Assembly (NCBI GenBank): GCA_025998675.1
Contig: AP024673.1
Location: 1,763,221 to 1,827,220, forward strand
DNA from: Fimbriimonadales bacterium
GTDB lineage: Bacteria; Armatimonadota; Fimbriimonadia; Fimbriimonadales; GBS-DC
DNA length: 64,000 bases
Reading direction: 5' to 3'
Shown: positions 37,001 through 43,726 of the stretch, in pieces
How positions within the stretch are numbered: position 1 is the first letter of the stretch
Layout: every line of letters begins with the position of its first letter
Program-made: the position numbers and the translations under genes
Notes under the pieces: generated by a model
Told to the model about the DNA's origin: nothing
What the model saw: the letters and a program-made list of their open reading frames with translations, nothing else
The model's database searches: none

Positions 37001-37468
37001 CGTGAGCCAAGTGAGCATGCGTTCCAGGTTCTCTATCGACACAGGCTGTGGGGCTTCCGCCGTGAAGGCGCCATCCACGAACCGCGCGAAAATAATAAAG
37101 CGCCCGTCAAACACCACGCCGGCGACACGGTGCACCTCGTGCCGCTCCTTCTGAGCCAAGTCGCTCAGGTAGTCTCGGAGTTGTTTTATGGCTTGCTGGG
37201 TGGCACTGTGATTAGAACGATCGGAGAGGACATCGGGACGCTTATATTCAATCACGAAGCGATTAAACACGGCGTCGGCGCGCCCCGAAGCGAGGGTGAC
37301 TTCTAAGCGTGGAGGGGGAAGTAGATGCGCTTCCGCGTGGAGGAACGCCTCCAGTTGCCTTTCAATTACGGCACGCAGCTCGGCTTCTTTAGGATTGTTC
37401 GGCAAAATCGCGTCGATTGCCGTTTTGAGCTTCTCCGCCGCATTGCGAATGTGAGCTTCATCATGCAT
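34004..37468 (-). CDS. Type IIG-like restriction enzyme/N6-adenine DNA methyltransferase
   Basis: A 1,154-residue fused protein. The N-terminal PD-(D/E)XK-like nuclease site is GRADAVF...VIEYKRP with D65, E74 and K76. A helical connector follows, then an Eco57I-type methylase core with FLDPACGSGTF (motif I, about residue 421) and VGNPPWINWEH (motif IV, NPPW, about 621). The rest, with LLRGRDVQRWHA, is a target-recognition-like region ending in a coiled segment. It is intact, unlike its two downstream partners. Lower GC than the housekeeping genes suggests transfer. TATTAT at 37475-37480 lies six bases before the ATG, predicting a leaderless operon message. Confidence 0.85.
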   Translation of the reverse strand: MHDEAHIRNAAEKLKTAIDAILPNNPKEAELRAVIERQLEAFLHAEAHLLPPPRLEVTLASGRADAVFNRFVIEYKRPDVLSDRSNHSATQQAIKQLRDYLSDLAQKERHEVHRVAGVVFDGRFIIFARFVDGAFTAEAPQPVSIENLERMLTWLTALASGVALTADNLARDFGIEQYRTQQTLKALYTGLQQATQDTDSLVSKLFEQWRILFSEAIDYSEAFGGGKLEQLQKWARKAGFDIRSAYEAEQFFFVLHTYFALLAKLIARLAVMRALLDKVGVHSYEQLAALPSDALQEELQKIESGDLFRQIGIQNLLEGDFFSWYLRAWNADIERGIRLLLQQLSHYDPTTLTLVPEETRDLFKKLYHYLLPREVRHNLGEYYTPDWLAERLLRQMDNTLFTDSSQPNERTLRQKVLQTRFLDPACGSGTFLVLILRRLMQLQRNLQPALSEGELLEAITRNVVGFDINPLAVLTARVNYLLAIADLLPYRKGDLSVPVYLADSVLMPAFSTDMFKGSVYLFRTAVGEFQIPTALCTPTHFNRLCDMMEECVLSEVPAEAFLQRVSKMLSQSPTGIDYEPLRETYQRMLELHQRGLNGLWARILKNNFAPLTVGQFDYIVGNPPWINWEHLPDNYRDSIRKLWEQYKLPPQSGGARLGAVKGDFSALMTLVVADKLLKPNGKLGFVITQSLFKTAAGAGFRRFILPGGTPLKVLLVEDMVDLNPFEGASNRTAVLVLLKGQPTRYPVSYTLWRKKRDARFTYTSTLGEVKDATTRHPWFAEPAQPNAPTSQWLTVPQNALKAIRKVMGNADYEAHLGVNSGGANSVYWLEKQMERPDGLWLMRNLTEGAKRKVKEVVNPLEPELLYPLLRGRDVQRWHARPSAWILVPQDPSQPNRAYPEDRLQVDYPKAYAYLKQFEKELRQRSGYKQILSKREREFYGMMDINTYTFAPWKVVWPNIASELNAAVVSESDGKVIVPQHIVTLVDCQSAEEAHYVCALINSQCANFTARAYSQEGGKSFGDPHILEHIRIPRYDPQNALHRRLAELSQEAHRCTQAIHAYSEDDADEVKLTPQLEQEIEQFLLQQSQTETLSEDLQQWVSQRQARRQLREVEAEIDQCAAQLWGLTPDELKAVRQALQILSGDSEANHDQSDD

Positions 37469-37474
37469 AACTCT

Positions 37475-37480
37475 ATAATA
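37475..37480 (-). promoter_or_regulatory. Predicted -10 box of the leaderless methylase-nurA-herA operon
   Basis: TATTAT, six bases (AGAGTT), then ATG 37468 on the minus strand. There is no Shine-Dalgarno. It matches the spacing of other leaderless starts here. Confidence 0.5.
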
Positions 37481-37576
37481 CCCTTTCTGAACATACTTTT
37501 ACTATATGCTCTCCACATCTTGGGATATCGTTGCTTCAGGGGATCGCTACGCCCCCAAAATCGCCCTCCGAATCGG

Positions 37577-37582
37577 TATAAT
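37577..37582 (+). promoter_or_regulatory. Predicted -10 box of the phosphofructokinase gene
   Basis: TATAAT about 70 bases ahead of ATG 37652. CAGGAGG before the start codon gives a conventional leadered message, so this organism uses both leader types. Confidence 0.5.
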
Positions 37583-37651
37583 TAACCTGCCAGCGACCCG
37601 TTCGCTGAGATTGCCCCGATTCGCACGGGAGATTGACAGGAGGTTCAGACG

Positions 37652-38719
37652 ATGCGTGTAGGTATTTTGACGGGCGGGGGCGACTGCCCGGGTTTGAATC
37701 CTGCGATTCGGGGCGCGACGCTGCGCCTAATCCGAGACGGGCATACCCCCATCGGCATCCTGCAGGGCTGGAAGGGGCTGATTGAGGGCTTGACCGTTCC
37801 GCTCACCGAAGAGCGCGTAGATGAGATTATTCGCGAAGGCGGCACGATTCTGGGCACTTCGCGCACGAACCCATTTAAAGACCCTGCCGATGTGCAGCGG
37901 CTGCTGGACAATATCGAAGACTTCAACTTCGGCGCGATCATCGCAATTGGCGGCGAGGACACGCTCGGCGTCGCCCGTCGCCTGTATACCGAGCATGGCG
38001 TGCGCGTGGTCGGCGTGCCCAAGACGATGGACAACGACCTGGGCGGCACGGACTTCACCTTCGGCTTTGATAGTGCGGTCTCCGTCGCGGTGGAGGCGAT
38101 GGACCGCCTGCGCGACACCGCCAAGTCCCACGCGCGTATCATCGTGCTGGAGGTGATGGGACGCCACGCGGGCTGGGTCGCGCTGTACGCGGGCATCGGC
38201 GGCGGCGCGGACTGGATTCTCATCCCCGAAGCGCCCGTTGACCTCAACGCGATGTGCCACTACCTGAAACAGGTCTACCACGGCGGCAAGCGCTACGGGC
38301 TGGTGGTCGTCTCGGAAGGCGTGGAGCTGCCTTTCGCAGGCACGGATGAGCCTGCCGCAACCGACGACTTCGGGCACAAAGTCCTCAAAGAACGCGCCGT
38401 CGGCTCGCGCGTCGCCCGCTATATTGAGGAAATCACGGGCATCGAGACGCGCGACGCAGTGATTGGGCACATCCAGCGCGGTGGTCCGCCCACTGTGTAC
38501 GACCGCGTGCTGGCGACGCGCCTGGGGCTCAAGGCAGCAGAGCTGGTCAGCACCGGGCAGTTCGGCATGCTCGCGGCGCTGCGCGGCGTGGAGATTGTCG
38601 CCGTGCCGCTGGAAGACGCCCTGCAAGCGCCCAAACTGGTACCCTACGAGCTTTATGAGGAGGCGCGGCAGATTTTCCAGCGCGTGGCGCTACAGCCACA
38701 GCGCAGCGGAGCGGGTTAA
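37652..38719 (+). CDS. pfp: Phosphofructokinase, probably pyrophosphate-dependent
   Basis: The 355-residue enzyme phosphorylates fructose 6-phosphate. TGGGDCPGLNPAIRG is the phosphoryl-donor loop. GGEDTLG at 100-106 and VPKTMDNDL at 122-130 decide donor choice: Asp at 103 and Lys at 124 are the residues of PPi-using enzymes, whereas ATP enzymes have Gly at both. MGRHAGW and IQRGGPPT bind substrate. This suggests a reversible PPi-PFK of group III. Strong SD AGGAGG fixes the start. Confidence 0.88.
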   Translation: MRVGILTGGGDCPGLNPAIRGATLRLIRDGHTPIGILQGWKGLIEGLTVPLTEERVDEIIREGGTILGTSRTNPFKDPADVQRLLDNIEDFNFGAIIAIGGEDTLGVARRLYTEHGVRVVGVPKTMDNDLGGTDFTFGFDSAVSVAVEAMDRLRDTAKSHARIIVLEVMGRHAGWVALYAGIGGGADWILIPEAPVDLNAMCHYLKQVYHGGKRYGLVVVSEGVELPFAGTDEPAATDDFGHKVLKERAVGSRVARYIEEITGIETRDAVIGHIQRGGPPTVYDRVLATRLGLKAAELVSTGQFGMLAALRGVEIVAVPLEDALQAPKLVPYELYEEARQIFQRVALQPQRSGAG

Positions 38720-39346
38720 CGCCTGCAGATTGCCCAGCGTGCGCTGGTGAATCTCGCCGAGAATCGCCTGCACCACCATCGGGTGATAACGCGCGCCGGC
38801 GCCCTGCTTGAGGACGGACGAGGCGGTATCGGCGTCGGCGCTCTCGGCGATTCGAAGCCAATCGTCGAGCGCGCTCAGAATATGGGCGCTGAGCGGCGCG
38901 TCGGACTGCTCGCTGTAGACCACATGGTGCAGACGCACAATCGGAGCGACCTGCCACAGTCCTGGAATCTGTTCTGTGATGGAGGCGCTGATTTCGGCGT
39001 GGCGGGCAATCAGCTCGCGTTCAGCAGGCGTGAACGGTGTCTGCTTGTTCAGCACCGGGTAGGGGATAGCGACCATCCCGATGTCGCGCAGGTAGACTGC
39101 CAGCTCCATTCGTCGGCGTTCGTGCAGGGGGACGCCGAGCCGCTGGGCGACGGCGCTTGCCAGCTCCGCCATTGATTCCGCGTTCGCGTAGCGTCCCTGC
39201 GTGCGCAACTCAATCAGTCGGGCAAACGCGCGCAGTCCCTCACATCGCCAGCGATGAATCCGTGCCGGCAACACCACAAACGCATAGTACGCCAGCGCTG
39301 CAATCGATGCAACCGTTATCCCGAATGCCCACCATGCGCCCTGCAT
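38690..39346 (-). CDS. Degenerate HD-GYP-like membrane protein
   Basis: The 218-residue protein starts with a membrane helix (WAFGITVASIAALAYYAFVVLP). A helical domain follows whose DIGMVAIPYPVLNKQTPF and RLHHVVY match HD-GYP phosphodiesterases. The metal-binding HD is replaced (YLRDIG in place of LLHDIG) and the GYP motif is gone, so it is probably catalytically dead. It begins two bases after the stop of an intact HD-GYP gene, suggesting a regulatory or structural partner. The 3' end overlaps the convergent pfp gene by 30 bases. Confidence 0.7.
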   Translation of the reverse strand: MQGAWWAFGITVASIAALAYYAFVVLPARIHRWRCEGLRAFARLIELRTQGRYANAESMAELASAVAQRLGVPLHERRRMELAVYLRDIGMVAIPYPVLNKQTPFTPAERELIARHAEISASITEQIPGLWQVAPIVRLHHVVYSEQSDAPLSAHILSALDDWLRIAESADADTASSVLKQGAGARYHPMVVQAILGEIHQRTLGNLQALTRSAALWL

Positions 39347-39347
39347 C

Positions 39348-40655
39348 CTATGTGTTCGCTCCCGCTTCACGCTTCCTGCGCCAGTCCTGCACCACTTTCG
39401 TAAACACCTGCACCACCTGCGCATCGAACTGCGTCCCTGCCCCACGCTCCAGTTCCGCAATCGCTTCATCAAGGGTCAGGGGACGCTTGTGCGGGCGTCG
39501 CTGATTCGGCGCTTCGCCGCCAATCATCGCATCGAACGCATCGACCACTGCAATCACACGCGCCTCCACAGGAATCTGCTCGCCTTTTAGACCGAAAGGA
39601 TACCCTGCGCCGTCTGGACGCTCATGGTGCATCGCAATCCAGGGGATAATCGGGGCGAGGAAGGGGGTATCCCGCAGAATCTCCGCGCCGAGCTGGGGAT
39701 GTTTGCGAATCTCTGCCCACTCCTCCGGGGCGAGCCGGGCGGGCTTATTGAGTATCCGCTCATCCAGCACGGTTTTGCCGAGGTCATGCAGCAGCGCGGC
39801 TTCATAGACCAGCTCGCATCGGTCGGGCGGCAGTCCCAGCTTTTCCGCGACGCGGCGCGCCCACAGGGAGACGCGCTGCAAATGCCCCCCGGTGTAGGGA
39901 TGCGCCCGTTGTACCAGAAAGCCCAGACTGCGGATCGTCTGATGGTAGAGTTCCTGCTGGCGCCGCGCGAGGACGAACGCCTGGCGCAACGCCAGATACG
40001 GCGCCAGCACGCCGAGCAGTCCAACTGCCCCATACGCCTGAAGCGCCGCCATCGCCAGAAAAGAGATCGGGGTCATCAACGCCACATCGCGGGGCAGGCT
40101 CAGAACCGTCTGCGCCAGCACCCAGCGCGCACGCACGCCTTCCGCCAGCGCCACCGTTATACTCATCAACACGGCGTTGATGAGCATGTAGGTCGCCAAC
40201 CCCAGCATTAATGCGCCCAGCGACTGAAGGCTCCACACCCCTGATTCCGGGTTGAACACCGCCGTCGTCGCTATGCCAGCGCCCGATGCGCTCAGCACGC
40301 TCTGGAAAGTGTTGATCGCGACCCAGCGCGGATGCGTCGCGCGCGACGGCACCATCACAGCGCCTGCAACGAGGGTCGTTAAAGCGTCCAGCCAGACGCC
40401 GAACTGTGCCCCATACACCAGCATGACGGCAATCACAATCGGTGTGCTGACGCTGAGCCAGACCCCCCGATCGTTGTATTCAGGGCGGAGGGGATAGCGT
40501 ATCAACAGCAACTCGGCGGCAATGGCAAGCAACGCCACCATCACAAGCGCACCCAGAAGATGCTCCCGAATCAACGGCGCGCCCGCAAGCGCCAGTGCGC
40601 CCGTGGCTGCCACGCCTGAAATGACCATCCAGACTCCGATCCGCTTCCGTCGCAT
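39348..40655 (-). CDS. Membrane HD-GYP domain phosphodiesterase
   Basis: The 435-residue protein has seven or so N-terminal hydrophobic helices (MASE-like sensor region, residues about 10-225). The HD-GYP domain shows YTGGHLQRVSLWARR, AALLHDLGKTVLDERILNK, HHERPDGAGYPFG and AVVDAFDAM. These residues bind two or three irons and hydrolyse cyclic di-GMP or related dinucleotides. ATG 40655 is chosen because MRRKRIGVW precedes the first helix; an upstream start is less likely. Followed directly by the degenerate homologue. Confidence 0.85.
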   Translation of the reverse strand: MRRKRIGVWMVISGVAATGALALAGAPLIREHLLGALVMVALLAIAAELLLIRYPLRPEYNDRGVWLSVSTPIVIAVMLVYGAQFGVWLDALTTLVAGAVMVPSRATHPRWVAINTFQSVLSASGAGIATTAVFNPESGVWSLQSLGALMLGLATYMLINAVLMSITVALAEGVRARWVLAQTVLSLPRDVALMTPISFLAMAALQAYGAVGLLGVLAPYLALRQAFVLARRQQELYHQTIRSLGFLVQRAHPYTGGHLQRVSLWARRVAEKLGLPPDRCELVYEAALLHDLGKTVLDERILNKPARLAPEEWAEIRKHPQLGAEILRDTPFLAPIIPWIAMHHERPDGAGYPFGLKGEQIPVEARVIAVVDAFDAMIGGEAPNQRRPHKRPLTLDEAIAELERGAGTQFDAQVVQVFTKVVQDWRRKREAGANT

Positions 40656-40711
40656 ACAATTCCAGAAGGGGCAAGGCAAGCGTCCCTACCCAGTGCCTCT
40701 AAGGATGATGA

Positions 40712-40843
40712 TTACGGAACCTGCACGACCTCAGGCGTGCGCTCCACAGGGTCGTCCCAGCGATGCGGATAGTACACCCGCTTCGCACTGGCGACAGACA
40801 GCATCGCCACGACCATTGCCATCAGAATGAGCCACCGTTTCAT
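40712..40843 (-). CDS. Small exported protein (43 aa)
   Basis: ATG 40843 preceded by GGAGGGAC opens 43 codons: MKRWLILMAMVVAMLSVASA is a textbook signal peptide with an AxA-like site, followed by about 22 mature residues rich in charged and aromatic groups. It lies between 13-base inverted repeats (GGGCAAGGCAAGC at 40669-40681 and its complement at 40898-40910). Unknown function. Confidence 0.6.
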   Translation of the reverse strand: MKRWLILMAMVVAMLSVASAKRVYYPHRWDDPVERTPEVVQVP

Positions 40844-40922
40844 CGACTGTCCCTCCTATAGTGAGAATGGTCAGCCGCTCGTGGTCGCTCCGCTCGTGCT
40901 TGCCTTGCCCGTGGGGTGCGTC

Positions 40923-41639
40923 TCAGACGCGCCCCAAATCGTTTTCTGTGCTTGCCGCCGTAGGTTCACTGAGCTGCGCCACGGCGGTTGCCTCCACATC
41001 GGTCGGGAACGCGGACACACGCCGATTCACGGCGTCCAGCGTCGCCAGTCCCACAGCGCGCAGGGTATCCTGGCGGATCAGCGCGCTCCCGACCAGCAGG
41101 TCTTCGCCCTGTTCGCGGACCGCGCTCACCAGCACAATCGCGACGGGATAGCTGCCGACGGTCGCTGTGGTGGACACATCCTCCAGCCCGAACCGCTCGC
41201 ACAGCCCGTGCGCCGCTTCCACAGCGCGGAGCGTCGCCGAGGCGACCAGACGCGGAATCTGCGTGCTGGCGCGCACCCCTGACGCCACGCCGCGATAGAC
41301 CGTGCCGTTGCGCTCCAACAGGACCGCAACGACTGCGCGCGTCCCTTCATGGGTAATTTGAACATCCAGCCAGCGCAGGCGATTGGGGTCAGCAAGCTTC
41401 GAGGCGCTCCCCTTCTGGGCAACACTCACCTTCCGATGATCGATATGAATCCCGAAATGCGCCAGGAGCGCAGACTCCACATCGCGCACGGCTTGCTTCG
41501 GATTGCGCTCGGCTTCCACCAGCAAATGAATCTCCTGGATCAGACCGCTCTCATCCGTGACAACCCGTGCGCCGCATACGCCGCGCAACTCCCTTAGCAC
41601 ACTCTCTACCTGTGTGGCGCTGTGTCTGCGATCCGGCAT
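40923..41639 (-). CDS. Conserved hypothetical protein (238 aa)
   Basis: A soluble mixed alpha/beta protein with a GGAGGAGGGAG ribosome site before ATG 41639. The N-terminal half contains IQEIHLLVEAERNPKQAVRD and LAHFGIHIDHRKVSVAQK, which reads like a small ferredoxin-fold domain. The second half repeats TATVGSYPVAIVLVSAV-type strands. I have seen this type of protein in other thermophile genomes as uncharacterised but cannot name a function. It may be co-transcribed with the small exported protein downstream. Confidence 0.6.
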   Translation of the reverse strand: MPDRRHSATQVESVLRELRGVCGARVVTDESGLIQEIHLLVEAERNPKQAVRDVESALLAHFGIHIDHRKVSVAQKGSASKLADPNRLRWLDVQITHEGTRAVVAVLLERNGTVYRGVASGVRASTQIPRLVASATLRAVEAAHGLCERFGLEDVSTTATVGSYPVAIVLVSAVREQGEDLLVGSALIRQDTLRAVGLATLDAVNRRVSAFPTDVEATAVAQLSEPTAASTENDLGRV

Positions 41640-41869
41640 GACTCCCTCCTCCACCGCCGAAATCCGACCTATTCCTCACCCTCGCGAGTCATGCCTTCAA
41701 GATGCTGATGAATTATACTCCCTACGCCATGCGATTCCTGCAAGAATTTCGGGGAATTTCGGGTTAAATTCCCGTAAAACTGCGTGCAGGGACGACCTTA
41801 ACCGACCGTTAATGCGCTTTTACCTCCCCTTAAACTCGCGCGCAGTAGACTTTTTCCTGGAGGCATGTG

Positions 41870-42748
41870 ATGCGCAGAGACGGTTTTACGCTTATCGAAC
41901 TGCTGGTTGTTATCGCGATAATCGCCATTCTGGCGGCGATTCTGTTCCCTGTGTTTGCTCAGGCGCGTGAGAGCGCGCGCAAGTCGTCCTGTCTGTCCAA
42001 CGCCCGTCAGATTGGATTGGCGGGGATGATGTACGCTCAGGATTGGGATGAGATTCTGCCCGAAACGGGCTGGGTCGGTCCCTGCAGCAGTCCGACGCCG
42101 AACGCCAGCGGCATTTACGCCATCGGCGACGACTACTTCAGCGGCGTGTTCTCGTTCCCCATCGCCAGCGGACCCTACATTAAGAATTGGAACATCTTCC
42201 AGTGTCCCAGCGACCCCGACAAGGGCGGGTTCAACAAGCTGAACTCGTTCTGCTACGAGGCGCAGCTGCTGGCGGTGCGAATGCCGGGCGCGTATGCGGG
42301 CATGCGCAGTGTGGTCAACGCGATGCGCGATGTGTTCCCGCTTTCCTACGCGGGCAACTACTTCCTGAGCCGCACCTACGACCCCGGTTTTGACCGCAAC
42401 AACTATCGCGGCGAGAAGATGCGCCCGCTGGCGGGCATCAACTTCCCATCAAACACCTTCTTTATCGCCGATGTGGGGAGCGTGATTACTTCTAACGGCA
42501 ACGCCTTCGCCGCGTGGTACATCGCGCCGGGCTACGGCAACAATCAGGGCGACACGCGCTGGCGCAAGGGACGCCGCCACCAGGAAGGGCGCAACTGGAC
42601 CTTCTGCGACGGACACGCCAAGTTCTACAAAGACCCTGCCTTCGAAGTTAACGGCGTGCCGCGCTCGCAACTGGAGATTACCTACGAGTATCAGGCGCGC
42701 GGCATTTACACTTTCCCCGAAACCACCGGTCCCGACTACCGTCGATAA
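41870..42748 (+). CDS. DUF1559 prepilin-type protein with H-X9-DG motif
   Basis: The 292-residue protein has a canonical type IV prepilin N-terminus: cleavage after Gly in [20 protein letters not shown], with Glu at mature position 5. Then follow [20 protein letters not shown] and the terminal [18 protein letters not shown], the H-X9-DG motif. Such pseudopilins are exported by a type II secretion/type IV pilus-like machine and abound in Planctomycetes and Armatimonadota. GGAGG lies six bases before ATG 41870; GTG 41867 is an alternative. Confidence 0.88.
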   Translation: MRRDGFTLIELLVVIAIIAILAAILFPVFAQARESARKSSCLSNARQIGLAGMMYAQDWDEILPETGWVGPCSSPTPNASGIYAIGDDYFSGVFSFPIASGPYIKNWNIFQCPSDPDKGGFNKLNSFCYEAQLLAVRMPGAYAGMRSVVNAMRDVFPLSYAGNYFLSRTYDPGFDRNNYRGEKMRPLAGINFPSNTFFIADVGSVITSNGNAFAAWYIAPGYGNNQGDTRWRKGRRHQEGRNWTFCDGHAKFYKDPAFEVNGVPRSQLEITYEYQARGIYTFPETTGPDYRR

Positions 42749-42768
42749 CCTACAGACCTCCTTTACCA

Positions 42769-42798
42769 GCGGCGTCCGTCCACACTGGCGGACGCCGC
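42769..42798. terminator. Bidirectional terminator-like hairpin
   Basis: The arms GCGGCGTCCG and CGGACGCCGC form a ten-base perfect stem in the 54-base gap between the convergent prepilin and thyX genes. There is no T tract, so factor-independent strength is uncertain. Confidence 0.55.
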
Positions 42799-42802
42799 GA
42801 CA

Positions 42803-43595
42803 CTATGCCTGCTCCCGCTCGACCAGCGCGCCCCGCTTATAGAGTTCCCACACGCGGAACACCGAGTTTTTGTGCGGGCGGATTTTGCAGTGTTCGTCCT
42901 CGTTGCGCTTCTCATCGCAGTAGCCCAGCGGCACACACTTGGGTACCAATAGCCTGCCAAAATACGGGTCTGCCGCCATCACCTCTTTGCGAATCAGCTT
43001 GAACATCTGCCGAATCTCCCACTGCGCTAAGGTACACAGGCGCAGCCCCGCCATGTGCATCAGCTGCCGCAGGTTCACCGTCATAATCAGGTTCGTGGTC
43101 ACGGCGTTGGGGAAGATGAACCGCGCGTCCTCGGCGGGGATGCCCTGCTCCAGAAAGCGGTGGTAAATCTCCTCGCTCACATCGCGGAACCGTTCGAACT
43201 CCTGCAGGGCGTCGGGGTTCGCTTCGATGCTGGGCGGGGTCACATACTGTGGTTCTTTGTATTTCACATAGCGCTGGCTCTGCTGGTCAAACGCCACCCC
43301 AATCCGATGGCGCACCAGCTGGTGGCTCAGCGCGCGGCTCACTCCCGCAATTGCGAAGGTGAAGCTGATATGCTCAATCGTGCTGTGATGCCCCGAATCG
43401 ACCACATGCTCAATCAAGCGCATCACCCGTTCTGGGGGCGTTTTTTTCGCTGACGAACTCGTCCCAGATTTGCTGGGGGGTCTTCTCGCTGTAGCAGGTG
43501 CGCGCCGCCAGATAGATTAGCCCGCGATAGTACTTGCGAATCGTCTCCGCTTCGGGGAACACCAGCGAGACCTCCATCACGCCGCGTTTTGCCAT
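42803..43595 (-). CDS. thyX: Flavin-dependent thymidylate synthase, frameshifted
   Basis: ThyX makes dTMP from dUMP with FAD and methylene-tetrahydrofolate. The N-terminal part from ATG 43595 has YRGLIYLAARTCYSEK; the rest has HHSTIEHISFTFAI and RHRIGVAFDQQSQRY, the ThyX motif, here with eight residues between RHR and S. The two parts are in different frames, joined at a run of seven A on the coding strand (43442-43448). Removing one A gives a continuous protein reading SEKTPPERVMRLIEH. The change may be a sequencing error, a mutation or a slippage site. No thyA is in the window. Confidence 0.85.
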
Positions 43596-43699
43596 AGTGC
43601 GTGTTTTCGTCGGCGGCGATGAATCTCCTGCTTCCTCATGAGTCGCAAGAGGGGTGTTGCATTTTTGCGCAAATTTTGTGCATTCGCGCGACCCCAGTG

Positions 43700-43705
43700 T
43701 ATAGT
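43700..43705 (+). promoter_or_regulatory. Predicted -10 box of the S74-tailed secreted protein gene
   Basis: TATAGT about 20 bases ahead of the start codon, with GGAGG (43714-43718) in between. Together they fix the start at ATG 43727. Confidence 0.45.
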
Positions 43706-43726
43706 ACGGGCATGGAGGTAATGCTG

